From positions 1-52,448 of the forward strand of contig CASFNR010000022.1 in NCBI GenBank assembly GCA_949296115.1: a stretch of 52,448 nucleotides of DNA, read 5' to 3'. This DNA comes from an uncultured Eubacteriales bacterium. GTDB taxonomy: Bacteria > Bacillota > Clostridia > Oscillospirales > Oscillospiraceae. The stretch's first letter is position 1; every line of letters begins with the position of its first letter. The position numbers and the translations under genes are program-made. This document shows, piece after piece, positions 32,032 to 40,611 of the stretch. The notes beneath the pieces were generated by a model that ran no database searches, had not been told where the DNA came from, and saw only the letters and a program-made list of their open reading frames with translations.

Positions 32032-34410
32032 TTATAAATCCATGGTCAGGATCTCTGCCAGGGGCCCCAGCAGGGCAGGCTTCAGCTCCATTCCGGTGAG
32101 GGCCGCCAGGATGGAGGCGGTATTCTGTCCCTGAAGAACCGCGTTGTAAATCTGATCCTTCAGCCCGTAGCTGATCTGGGCGCACTGCAGCAGGGAATAG
32201 ACCTGTGCGACCTTGTCCCGGAGGGCAATCTCCCAGCAGGACAGCCCCACATGCAGGGAGAACCAGCCTATGGAATGCCCGGTCAGGGTCACCAGCAGGG
32301 CCTTTTCGCTGCTGTCATATTGCCACTGCAGCTGGGCTTCTCCCTCCAGCCAGACGAAATCCGGCTGGGCGATGCCGCAGATGGAAATCCGGTATTCCCG
32401 GTTTTCGGGAACGGCCCCCCCGCCGCTCTGCTCCATGTGAAGCAAGGCTCCTTCCTGGGTCAGGGTGTAGCGGAAGTGAGAGTGCTGCACCGGTGCGTCC
32501 TGCCGCCCGGAGCAGTCGTCCTCGGTCAGGGTAAAGCCGCCGTCGGCACCATGATAAACACGAAGCTCCAGGACTTCGGGATTGCGCAGATGGCTGTGCA
32601 TGTAGTCCGGCGCCAGGGGAAGGATGCTTCCCGCCGGGACAAGAACCGGAATCAGATGCAGGGGCCGGTACAGCGCCAGCGTTCTGCCGCCCCGGTAGAC
32701 GTTGCGGGTGAAGAAATCGTAGTACATTCCCTCGGGCAGCCAGGCGTGGAAGCAGGCCAGCAGGGTTTCCGAATCCAGAGGGGTGGTGATGGGGCAGGCA
32801 ATCATCTCCGTGCCGAACCAGTATTCATTGGGTACATGGTAGGCGGGGTCCGTGTCATGATGGTAATACATGGGCCGCAGCAGGGGCAACCCTTCCTCTG
32901 CGGTGAGATAATCCATGGTGTACAGGTAGGGAATCAACCGGTGACGCAGCCGAAGGAAATCCGACAGGATCTGCTCTGCCTCCATGCCGTAATTCCAGGG
33001 CTCCTTCCCATAGAAGGGACTGCAGCTGCTGTGCAGCCGCATGATGGGGGAGAACACGCCGAACTGAACCCAGCGCACGGTAAGTTCGTCGCTGCGGGCG
33101 CCCTGCATATGTCCGCCAATGTCGTGGCTCCACCAGGTGTAGCCCACATTGCTGGCGTTGGCGGTGAAATAGGGCTGGAAGTCCAGACTTTCCCAGGTGG
33201 TTACCGTATCGCCGGAGAAGCCCACCGGGTAGCGGTGGCTGCCGATTCCGGCGTAGCGGGAGAAGGTCAGGGGAAGCTTGCCGTCTCTGCCGTTGTCCAC
33301 AAAATGCTGGTGATTCAGCAGCCACAAAGGGTCCATGTTGGGAATGGCGCAGTGGCTGCCCTGCTGCCAGTCAATCCACCAGAAGTCCACGCCAAGGGCT
33401 TCATGGGGGTGGTGCAGATATTGGAAATACGCCTCTACAAAGGCGGGATTGGTGGGATCAAAGGGAATCTTGTCCTCATTCTCAGCGTCAATTCCCAGGG
33501 CCCGGGCCATTTCGGGGTAGGCATCCTCGTGGGCGTTGACCCCGTCTGCCGGGTGCAGGTTCAGGGTGACCCGGAGCCCGCGCTGATGCAGTGCGGACAG
33601 GAACCGGCCCGGGTCCGGGAAAAAGTCCGGGTTCCAGGTATAGCCAGTCCAGCCGCTGCCGTAGCGCCTTGGAATTTGGGTTAGGTGCCAGTCCATATCA
33701 ATGACGGCGGTGGAGAAGGGGAGCTGCTTTTCCTGGAAACGGTCCATCAGCTCCAGATAGCTCTGCTCGGTATAGGGATAGTACCGGCTCCACCAGTTGC
33801 CCAGGGCAAAGCGGGGAACCAGGGGGGTGTGGCCGCACAGCTGATAGAAGTCCCGCAGGCACCCCAGATAATCATGCCCGTAGCCGAAGAAGTACAGATC
33901 CTGCTCCGGCGCAGACCGGGGCTGCAAATAGCCCTGTTCATCAAAGACGGCGCTGGCGGAATCGTCCAGAACGGAGAATCCCTCCCGGGACATCAGTCCG
34001 TGCTCCAGCGGAACTGCTCCGTTGGCCTGGTCCAGGGTTCGGGCGGTGCCCTTCAGGTCCAGCAGGGAATCGCCGTAGCTCCAGAGGGAACCGTAGACGC
34101 CGAAACTCTGCACCAGCTGAATTCGCAGTCCCTGGGTGGAGAAGGGCTTTTTATCGTAATAGAGGTGAAGCTCCTTGGTGACGATTTCCAGAGAGGTGTC
34201 TGTCTCCATGACCCGGAATGGGGGGCAGGGAAAATCCCGGCAGACGACACACTGGGTTGCTTGCTCCGTAAAGCGGCCTTCTGCCTGATATTCCAGCCGG
34301 AGCAGCCGGTCTGTCAGAACGGTGATGCGGTAATCCGGCCCCTGAACCACGGCCTCCGGCCGGGGATGGGGGCGGGTCTGCTGCACATATGCTTCAAAAT
34401 CCTTTCTCAC
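32032..34410 (-). CDS. Glycoside hydrolase family 31 (alpha-glucosidase type)
   Basis: A 792-residue cytoplasmic enzyme without signal peptide, expected to cleave alpha-linked glucose (or xylose) from imported oligosaccharides. N-terminal beta domain to about residue 200, then the TIM barrel. The nucleophile is Asp347 in DFWWIDWQQG and the acid/base Asp401 in GFSGDTVTTWESLDF; other landmarks are PRFALGNWWSRYYPYTE, STAVIDMDWH and WWSHDIGGHMQG. About 100 extra residues at the C-terminus are not obviously catalytic. It follows the LacI gene by 12 bases, so it is under that regulator. Confidence 0.93.
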   Translation of the reverse strand: MRKDFEAYVQQTRPHPRPEAVVQGPDYRITVLTDRLLRLEYQAEGRFTEQATQCVVCRDFPCPPFRVMETDTSLEIVTKELHLYYDKKPFSTQGLRIQLVQSFGVYGSLWSYGDSLLDLKGTARTLDQANGAVPLEHGLMSREGFSVLDDSASAVFDEQGYLQPRSAPEQDLYFFGYGHDYLGCLRDFYQLCGHTPLVPRFALGNWWSRYYPYTEQSYLELMDRFQEKQLPFSTAVIDMDWHLTQIPRRYGSGWTGYTWNPDFFPDPGRFLSALHQRGLRVTLNLHPADGVNAHEDAYPEMARALGIDAENEDKIPFDPTNPAFVEAYFQYLHHPHEALGVDFWWIDWQQGSHCAIPNMDPLWLLNHQHFVDNGRDGKLPLTFSRYAGIGSHRYPVGFSGDTVTTWESLDFQPYFTANASNVGYTWWSHDIGGHMQGARSDELTVRWVQFGVFSPIMRLHSSCSPFYGKEPWNYGMEAEQILSDFLRLRHRLIPYLYTMDYLTAEEGLPLLRPMYYHHDTDPAYHVPNEYWFGTEMIACPITTPLDSETLLACFHAWLPEGMYYDFFTRNVYRGGRTLALYRPLHLIPVLVPAGSILPLAPDYMHSHLRNPEVLELRVYHGADGGFTLTEDDCSGRQDAPVQHSHFRYTLTQEGALLHMEQSGGGAVPENREYRISICGIAQPDFVWLEGEAQLQWQYDSSEKALLVTLTGHSIGWFSLHVGLSCWEIALRDKVAQVYSLLQCAQISYGLKDQIYNAVLQGQNTASILAALTGMELKPALLGPLAEILTMDL

Positions 34411-34422
34411 TTGCGGTCAACC

Positions 34423-35505
34423 TCATTTCTGGATCGGTTTTTCAGGCGGCATCCCGGCAGGAAGGGAGGAGCCGCCGGATTTGCTTTTGCCGGACAGGGT
34501 CCGGGGAAGGACAGACTGGCGTTCCACCAGCTCTACATCAATTACTTTTTTCCCGTCTGCGGGGATTTCTTCCTCCAGCATGGAGAAAAGATATTCCCCG
34601 GCGCACCGGGCCTTCTCCTCAATATGCTGGGAAATACTGGTGAGTTTGGGATGTGCATACTGGCATTCCGGCAGGTCGTCGAAGCCGATGACCGAAATAT
34701 CCTCCGGCACCCGACGTCCACCCCGGCGCAGTCCCTCCATCACGCCCAGCGCCAGCACATCCGCCATGGCCGCCACCGCAGTGAAGCTGGGGTCGGCGGC
34801 TATTTTGATACCCACATCCACACCCCGCTCATACAGGGTATCCCGGATGGTGAAGCAATCCTCCGGCGGCAGGACAAGCCCCCGTTCCCGGAAGGCCTCC
34901 TGAAAGCCCAGGAACCGCTCCTGCATTACACCGGGATATACGGTGCTGGGGCTGACGAAGGCAATGCGCCGGTGCCCCTTCTCCAACAGATGGCGGGCCG
35001 CCAGATAGCCGCCCTTCCGGTCCTCAATCCGGACCGTGGCCAATGCGGGGGCGTCCGCATAAGTGTCTACAAAAACGGCCGGAATCTTCAGCTTCTGGTG
35101 AAGCTGAACCGCATCCTCTGCGGCGACGCCCAGAAGCAGCGCCCCGTCAATGTTCCAGGTGGCCAGGATTGGCAGCACGTCCGAACTCTGAACCACACAG
35201 TGGGGCATCATGTAGTACCCTTTGTTCCGAATGTAGCGGTCCAAGTGCCCCAAAATCTGGGTATTGTAGGGACTGACAGAGAAGCACTCCGTGGATTGCA
35301 GGTTGGGGATCACAACTCCGATGATGCGGCTGCGCTTCATAATCAGGCTGCGGGCAGTGGCGCTGGGCTGGTAGTGGTTTTCTTCCACAATCTTCTGAAT
35401 CCGCTCCACCGTCTCCTTGGAGGCTTTGTGGTACTTGCCATTGATGACATTGGACACCGTAACCGTGCTCACGCCCGCTAGCTTTGCAATGGTTTTTAAA
35501 TTCAT
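34423..35505 (-). CDS. LacI-family transcriptional regulator
   Basis: A 360-residue repressor. The headpiece MNLKTIAKLAGVSTVTVSNV (residues 1-20) with hinge YQPSATARSLIMKRSRIIGV precedes a sugar-binding domain (VVIPNLQS; IDGALLLG; VFVDTYADAPALATVRIED; ISVIGFDDLPECQYAHPKLT). Start at 35505 with GGAGGAC upstream. A TTAATCGATTAA operator lies just downstream of its own -10 box, giving autoregulation, and matching sites at the transporter and at the SGNH-GH133-HAD operon identify its probable regulon. The effector is probably a malto-oligosaccharide (inference). The 280-base 5' leader (35506-35783) is unusually long and has no gene I can support. Confidence 0.93.
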   Translation of the reverse strand: MNLKTIAKLAGVSTVTVSNVINGKYHKASKETVERIQKIVEENHYQPSATARSLIMKRSRIIGVVIPNLQSTECFSVSPYNTQILGHLDRYIRNKGYYMMPHCVVQSSDVLPILATWNIDGALLLGVAAEDAVQLHQKLKIPAVFVDTYADAPALATVRIEDRKGGYLAARHLLEKGHRRIAFVSPSTVYPGVMQERFLGFQEAFRERGLVLPPEDCFTIRDTLYERGVDVGIKIAADPSFTAVAAMADVLALGVMEGLRRGGRRVPEDISVIGFDDLPECQYAHPKLTSISQHIEEKARCAGEYLFSMLEEEIPADGKKVIDVELVERQSVLPRTLSGKSKSGGSSLPAGMPPEKPIQK

Positions 35506-35761
35506 GGCATCGTCCTCCGTTTCACGCAGCTGCGTTGGCAGCGAGCAGGGGTTGCATAAACCGTTCATGTCCTTCCATCGGGCGGGCCGCGCTGGATGGC
35601 CATACAGCCGAGGCAGATGAAAGAACTGCAGGAATGCATGCCAAGGGAACCATTCCTGCTCCAGCGGCTGGCTGCTTTGAACTGATTGCCGTCAATCATC
35701 CGGTCCGGAAAAGCCCGGGGAAACATCCTGGCGCAGCAAGAGGGCAGTCAGTACATGGGGA

Positions 35762-35818
35762 TTAATCGATTAACTATCCTATCAATATCAGTATATCCGT
35801 CATAGTGGGAATTGTCAA
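35762..35818 (-). promoter_or_regulatory. lacI promoter with TTAATCGATTAA operator
   Basis: Minus strand: TTGACA (35818-35813), 17-base spacer, TATACT (35795-35790). The perfect palindrome TTAATCGATTAA at 35762-35773 lies around +10 to +21, fit for self-repression. Confidence 0.78.
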
Positions 35819-35860
35819 TTCCTCGGAATGGATTTTACGCCTCCGGTTTTCAAATTCGGC

Positions 35861-35916
35861 TTGACATTTGATTTCCACTATTATAATATAATCGTATCCA
35901 TAAGTTAAACGATTAG
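35861..35916 (+). promoter_or_regulatory. Promoter and operator of the SGNH-GH133-HAD operon
   Basis: TTGACA (35861-35866), 17 bases, TAATAT (35884-35889). TTAAACGATTAG at 35905-35916, a two-mismatch form of the LacI-type palindrome, covers the early transcribed region. A leader of about 80 bases precedes the first gene. Confidence 0.65.
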
Positions 35917-35993
35917 CCTTTCCGTACACGCAAGTTGAGCAGCGGGGGGCTGTTTTTGTATCACATCTCCGGGGACGGAAGGGGCGGATTGTT

Positions 35994-36665
35994 ATGATGG
36001 CCGAGCGGGAGGAAGCGGAACTTTCCCCGGACGAGCGGAGAAAGTGGGTTCTGTGGCGCTCTTACCGGGAGCTGAACCGGATTGCCAGAAAGGCCCAGAT
36101 TCTGTTTACCGGATCATCCCTGATGGAGCAGTTTCCCGTCCAGGAGATTGCGGCGAGCATGGGGTGCGAAAAGCTGATCTATAATCGGGGGATCGGCGGC
36201 ACCACCACGGATGAATTTCTGGCTCATGTGGACACCGTCCTTTTGGAGCTGGAACCGTCCAAGGTGTTTATCAACATCGGAACCAACGACATTGCCCCCC
36301 GGGACGACGGAGAATACTGGCAGGATCATCTGCTGCGCAATTATGAGAAAATTCTGACCATCCTCCGGGACAGGCTGCCGGATACCGAGGTATATATGAT
36401 GGCTTATTATCCGGTTCACCCGGATTTGCCCGGCGCTCCGGCGTGGACCCGCATCGCATTCCAAACCCGCTCCAACGAAGCGATTCGGGATACCAATCAC
36501 AAGCTGAGAGCACTGGCGGATAGGATGCACTGCCATTTTCTGGACTGCAACGCCGGTATTACGGACGAGTGGGGCAGGCAGCGGGCGGAATTCTCTCAGG
36601 AGGGAATGCATATGTACCCTGCTGCCTATGTGGAGGTTTTTCGGGCGTTGCTTCCCTATCTGTAA
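35994..36665 (+). CDS. SGNH/GDSL-type hydrolase
   Basis: A 223-residue cytoplasmic esterase-like protein. Block I has the nucleophile Ser41 in ILFTGSSLMEQF, block II Gly in NRGIGGTTT, block III Asn98 in INIGTNDIAP, block V His206 in SQEGMHMYPAAY. The usual D-x-x-H is here E203-G-M-H206, a conservative change. First gene of an operon with a debranching enzyme and a HAD phosphatase. Together these suggest removing acyl groups from, or otherwise trimming, imported glucans (inference). The ribosome site is GAAGGGGCGG. Confidence 0.82.
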   Translation: MMAEREEAELSPDERRKWVLWRSYRELNRIARKAQILFTGSSLMEQFPVQEIAASMGCEKLIYNRGIGGTTTDEFLAHVDTVLLELEPSKVFINIGTNDIAPRDDGEYWQDHLLRNYEKILTILRDRLPDTEVYMMAYYPVHPDLPGAPAWTRIAFQTRSNEAIRDTNHKLRALADRMHCHFLDCNAGITDEWGRQRAEFSQEGMHMYPAAYVEVFRALLPYL

Positions 36666-36734
36666 CAGGGCTTTAATGTGCGGCGGAGAAGGCCGTACGC
36701 GAAAATATAGAACTGGGTCAGCGGAGGAATCAAT

Positions 36735-38690
36735 ATGAGATTTGTATTCAGCAACCGGGACTTTTCGGAAGAAAAAGAGCGCAACTGCTGGTTGCTTACC
36801 AATGGATTGGGGGGATTTTCCTCAACTTCCGGGGTTTTCTCCACAACAAGGAACGACCAGGGCCTGCTGGTGGCGGCGGATTCTCCGAACCATCGGTTTA
36901 ACCTGGTACATCGGATGACCGAGGAACTGACGGCAGGCAGCCGAAAAGCAGTCTTGTCTGCCCAGACCTTTGCGGACGGAACGCCTCCGGAAGATGGCTG
37001 GCAATATCTGACGGAATTCGTCTGGGACCTTTGCCCGAGCTGGCATTACCAGGTGGATCAGGTTTCCGTTGTACGTCAGTGCGCCATGAAGTATGGAAAG
37101 AATGCCACAGCGGTGGTGTATACGGTGGAGAACCGATCTCCGTTTCTCTGCACGCTGCGGGCAACGCCGGTGCTGCAGTTTGCCCCGAAAGGAGAGCCGC
37201 CCCAGGCGCCGCAGACCCTGGAATACCGGGACGGCGTGGTCCGGGGACAGGGCCGGGTGCTGTACGTCAAGTGCAGCGGAGCACTGACGCCCCTCGAACC
37301 TGCCAGCCAGACGCTGTATTACGCCGACGACCAGAAGGATGGGCGCCGGGAGAGCGGCATCGGAATGATCTGCTTCTGTGCAGTCTGGACGGTAAATCCT
37401 GGGGAGACCGGGGTCCTGGAACTGGTGTTCTCCACGGAGCCGGAGGAGGCTTCCGGCCAGGAGATCCTGGAAGCGTGCCGGATGCGTCAGCACGAACTGA
37501 TGGAGCGTTCCGGTTTCCGGAGCGAGGCGGCCCGGGAACTGGCCCGGAGCGCTGATGCCTTTGTGGTGGACCGGGCGTCCACCGGCGGAAAAACCATTGA
37601 AGCGGGGTATCCCTTCTTTGGGGACTGGGGACGGGACACCATGATCGCTCTGCCGGGCTGTGTCCTGGCCCGGGGAGAATATGAAACGGGCAAGAGCATC
37701 CTGCGTACCTTCCTGGCTTACGAGCAGGATGGATTGGTACCGAATCTGTTCCCGGAAGGAGAGGCGAAGCCTCAATATAACTCCGTGGATGCGCCGCTGC
37801 TGCTGATCAACGGAATCTGGCTGTACTACCAGCGGACCCATGATGCGGAATTTATCCGGGAAGCCTGGCCGGTGATGGAGCGGATTGTCCATGCCTATTG
37901 CAAGGGAACCCGCTACTCCATCTCCATGGATGAGGACGGACTGATCCGGGCAGGTTCCGGACGGGATCAGGTGACCTGGATGGATGTCTGCGTCAATGGG
38001 GTACTGCCGACGCCCCGCCACGGGAAGCCGGTGGAGATCAATGCGTACTGGTATAACGCCCTTTGCATCCTCAGCCGGCTGGCGCCGCTGACCGGAAGCA
38101 GCGGGGAAACCTATGAAGCTTTGGCGGAAAGGGTGAAAGATTCCTTTGTCCGGAAATTCTGGATGGAGGACCGGGGCTATCTGAAGGATGTGCTCTCCGG
38201 CACGCCGGCGGATTTCCAGCTGCGGTGCAACCAGATCTGGGCGCTGTCCATGCCCTTTACCATGCTGCCTCCGGACAAAGAGAGCCGGGTGCTGGCGTGC
38301 GTGAGGGAGCACCTATACACGCCCCATGGGCTGCGGACGCTGTCTCCGGAGGATCCGGAGTTCTGCCCCTTCTACGGCGGAAGCCAGTGGAACCGGGATA
38401 TGGCCTATCATCAGGGGACTATCTGGCCCTTCCCCCTGGGTGCCTATTATCTGGCGTGTCTGAAAGTAGGGGGAAATACACCGGAAGCGGCGGAAGCCGT
38501 GCGTGCCCAGCTGCAGAGCATGGCGGACCTGCTCCGGGAAGGCTGCGTGGGACAGCTGCCGGAAATCTACGATGGCTGGAATCCCGGCCCTTCCAAGGGA
38601 TGCTTTGCCCAGGCCTGGAGCGTGGGAGAACTGCTGCGGGTTTATGAGGCGCTGGAACGCATTGCCCCGGCGCCCCAGAGAGAACAATAA
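36735..38690 (+). CDS. Amylo-alpha-1,6-glucosidase / glycogen debranching-type enzyme (GH133-like)
   Basis: A 651-residue cytoplasmic enzyme expected to hydrolyse alpha-1,6 branches in maltodextrins or glycogen. The N-terminal domain opens with WLLTNGLGGFSSTSGVFSTT, typical of archaeal/bacterial debranching proteins; the alpha-toroid starts near residue 275 with EAGYPFFGDWGRDTMIALPG, RDQVTWMDVCVNGVLPTPRH and closes with PSKGCFAQAWSVGELLRVYE. Acidic residues in GRDTM, TWMD and PEIYDG are the likely active-site ones. Starts 69 bases after the SGNH gene behind GCGGAGG. Confidence 0.92.
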   Translation: MRFVFSNRDFSEEKERNCWLLTNGLGGFSSTSGVFSTTRNDQGLLVAADSPNHRFNLVHRMTEELTAGSRKAVLSAQTFADGTPPEDGWQYLTEFVWDLCPSWHYQVDQVSVVRQCAMKYGKNATAVVYTVENRSPFLCTLRATPVLQFAPKGEPPQAPQTLEYRDGVVRGQGRVLYVKCSGALTPLEPASQTLYYADDQKDGRRESGIGMICFCAVWTVNPGETGVLELVFSTEPEEASGQEILEACRMRQHELMERSGFRSEAARELARSADAFVVDRASTGGKTIEAGYPFFGDWGRDTMIALPGCVLARGEYETGKSILRTFLAYEQDGLVPNLFPEGEAKPQYNSVDAPLLLINGIWLYYQRTHDAEFIREAWPVMERIVHAYCKGTRYSISMDEDGLIRAGSGRDQVTWMDVCVNGVLPTPRHGKPVEINAYWYNALCILSRLAPLTGSSGETYEALAERVKDSFVRKFWMEDRGYLKDVLSGTPADFQLRCNQIWALSMPFTMLPPDKESRVLACVREHLYTPHGLRTLSPEDPEFCPFYGGSQWNRDMAYHQGTIWPFPLGAYYLACLKVGGNTPEAAEAVRAQLQSMADLLREGCVGQLPEIYDGWNPGPSKGCFAQAWSVGELLRVYEALERIAPAPQREQ

Positions 38691-38712
38691 CAGAAGCGGG
38701 AGGAGTCGGAAT

Positions 38713-39450
38713 ATGCGCTACCCAAACTGTATTTTTGATCTTTACGGCACGCTGGTGGACATCCACACCGATGAAAACAAACCGGAGCTTTGGAGCCGCA
38801 TGGCGCAATGGTACCGGGAACGGGGGGCATGCTATACCCCGGAAGAGCTGCAGCAGGCTTACCAGCGCTGCGTCCGCCAGCGGGAGCAGGGCACAAATGT
38901 GCTGCGCAAGGATGCTCACGAGGCCCATCCGGAGATTCAGCTGGAGTATGTTTTTCAGGAGCTGTTCCAGGAAAAAGGGGTGGATGCATCCATTGCGATG
39001 GCTGCGGAAGCCGGCGGACAGTTTCGGGAGGCATCTATCGATTACATCCGCCTCTATGACGGGGCGGCGGAACTGCTGAACGCACTCCGGGCCAATGGCC
39101 AGGGGGTACACCTGCTGTCCAATGCCCAGCGCATTTTCACGGAATGTGAATTGCGGATGCTGGGCATCGAAACCCTGTTCGACAGCATTTATCTGTCCTC
39201 GGACTACGGCTGTAAGAAGCCGGATCGCCGTTTCTTTGAGCTGCCGCTGAAAGAGAATGGAATTCGTCCGGAGGATGCTGTTATGATTGGAAATGACGGC
39301 GTGTGTGATATCCAGGGTGCAAAGGCATTGGGCATTGCCACGGTCTATATTCATTCAAACATCTCACCGGATGAACCGATGCCGGAGGCTGATTACGTCC
39401 TGGAAAAAATGGATTTGGCTCGGGTACGGGAAATCCTAATGCAGAAGTGA
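38713..39450 (+). CDS. HAD-superfamily phosphatase
   Basis: A 245-residue cytoplasmic hydrolase with motif I FDLYGTLVDIHTDE (nucleophile Asp9, Asp in the second position replaced by Tyr11? the DxDG-type motif here is D-L-Y-G), motif II LLSNAQR, motif III Lys in CKKPDRRFF and motif IV MIGNDGVCDI. A Tyr in place of the second Asp occurs in some HAD groups and lowers classical phosphatase activity. The helical cap lies at residues 20-90. Start at 38713 after GGGAGGAG. Last gene of the operon, 22 bases after the debranching gene; a sugar phosphate substrate is a guess. Confidence 0.85.
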   Translation: MRYPNCIFDLYGTLVDIHTDENKPELWSRMAQWYRERGACYTPEELQQAYQRCVRQREQGTNVLRKDAHEAHPEIQLEYVFQELFQEKGVDASIAMAAEAGGQFREASIDYIRLYDGAAELLNALRANGQGVHLLSNAQRIFTECELRMLGIETLFDSIYLSSDYGCKKPDRRFFELPLKENGIRPEDAVMIGNDGVCDIQGAKALGIATVYIHSNISPDEPMPEADYVLEKMDLARVREILMQK

Positions 39451-39486
39451 CTTTTGATGGAGAATTGGTGTTTCAGATGGTTCAAG

Positions 39487-39515
39487 CCGGGCCGTGGAAT
39501 TTTTCCACGGCCCGG
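39487..39515 (+). terminator. Terminator of the SGNH-GH133-HAD operon
   Basis: CCGGGCCGTGGAA (39487-39499) pairs with TTCCACGGCCCGG (39503-39515), with a short T-rich tail (CTTTTA). Confidence 0.85.
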
Positions 39516-39593
39516 AAGAACTTTTATGGGGTGCCAGTCTTTAGAAGGTTCCCAAATTGATTATGTGGTAGTGAACAGCGAATGAGCGCATAT

Positions 39594-39612
39594 TGTCAAC
39601 GATTGGTTGACA
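39594..39612. promoter_or_regulatory. Inverted repeat TGTCAAC-N5-GTTGACA
   Basis: A perfect 7-bp inverted repeat in the long gap (39516-39871) before the GGDEF gene. It could be an operator; either arm also reads as a -35-like TTGACA. The rest of the gap is AT-rich and shows no gene apart from the promoter near 39790. Confidence 0.35.
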
Positions 39613-39789
39613 TTAGAAGAATAGAGGATTTTACTTCTCTTTTTACTTGGCCGCGCTGCCCAGACTGAATTACATTTTACCATTTTCTACTGCCAATAAT
39701 GAACGGTGAAAAACAGTGTTATTGAAACGAGTCTGAAATGTAAAATCATCGGATTGATAAACTTTACAATGTTTTTTGCGGAAAACTGC

Positions 39790-39818
39790 TGGACTTGTGC
39801 GGAGAAATGTGCTATAAT
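39790..39818 (+). promoter_or_regulatory. Promoter of the GGDEF gene
   Basis: TGGACT (39790-39795), 17 bases, TATAAT (39813-39818), 53 bases before the start codon. Confidence 0.55.
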
Positions 39819-39871
39819 AAAGTATAAGGCGTTCTGCCGCTGGACATCGGAGAATGCGGGGAGGTACATCT

Positions 39872-40558
39872 ATGAGGAAATTTGGAATCGTGAAGATTCT
39901 TCAGTTGGTCTTGGTCCTGGCTTTCCTGGCCGTATGTGTTTACCGGCTGTTTTTTGAGCGGGGACTGTTCCACGAAATTGCCCAGGATGCAGATCTGCGG
40001 ATGGCCTGCGGTATGCTCTGGGGCTGCTTTGCGCTGCAGTTTATCTTCATCTTCCTGGACTTCAGCACCTTCTCCGACTATAAACGTGACTTTCGGGAAC
40101 TGAATTTTGCGGTCCATTCGGACCCGCTGTCCGGCCTTGCAAACCGGAACGGATGCGATGCCATTATTGAAAAATATGCGGGCCGGCCGCTGCCTCACGG
40201 CATCGGATGCGTTATGTTTGACCTAACCAACATTCGGGCGGTCAATGAGAAATTCAGCCATCGGGATGGCAATGCTCTGATTCAGGATTTTTCCAATATT
40301 CTGAAGATGGCTTCCGTGAGCCTGTGCTTTGTTGGACGCAACGGCGGGAACAAATTCCTGGCGGTATTTGAAGAGAGCGACATGGAACAGGTGGATAAGT
40401 TCCTGAGCCGGATTGAAAAGAAGGTTCAATCTCACAACGCTGATGCGCATTCCAAGCCAATTGAATATGCCTATGGCGTTGCTTTTGACGAGAATGTAAA
40501 GGATTTCACGGAACTGATTGCGCTGGCGAACCGGCGTATTACGGACCCGGACGCCTGA
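39872..40558 (+). CDS. Membrane protein with degenerate GGDEF domain
   Basis: A 228-residue protein with two N-terminal membrane helices (ILQLVLVLAFLAVCVYRLFF; ACGMLWGCFALQFIFIFLDF) and a cytoplasmic GGDEF fold from about residue 75 (DPLSGLANRNGCDAIIEKYA; the first metal Asp kept in CVMFDLTNIRAVNEKF). The signature itself reads RNGGNKF instead of GG(D/E)EF, so both acidic residues of the catalytic loop are lost and c-di-GMP synthesis is unlikely. It may still bind GTP or act as a sensor. Start at 39872 behind GGGGAGG. The ECF sigma gene follows after 53 bases, which suggests a signalling link. Confidence 0.8.
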   Translation: MRKFGIVKILQLVLVLAFLAVCVYRLFFERGLFHEIAQDADLRMACGMLWGCFALQFIFIFLDFSTFSDYKRDFRELNFAVHSDPLSGLANRNGCDAIIEKYAGRPLPHGIGCVMFDLTNIRAVNEKFSHRDGNALIQDFSNILKMASVSLCFVGRNGGNKFLAVFEESDMEQVDKFLSRIEKKVQSHNADAHSKPIEYAYGVAFDENVKDFTELIALANRRITDPDA

Positions 40559-40611
40559 GCAAATTCTAACACAGCTGCGCTGACATAGCACTTTGAAGGG
40601 AGGGCGGAGCA

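Noticed and set aside
33685-35481. A 598-codon open frame antisense to the GH31 and LacI genes
   Set aside because: It spans two well-supported genes and the gap between them, and has no family match.
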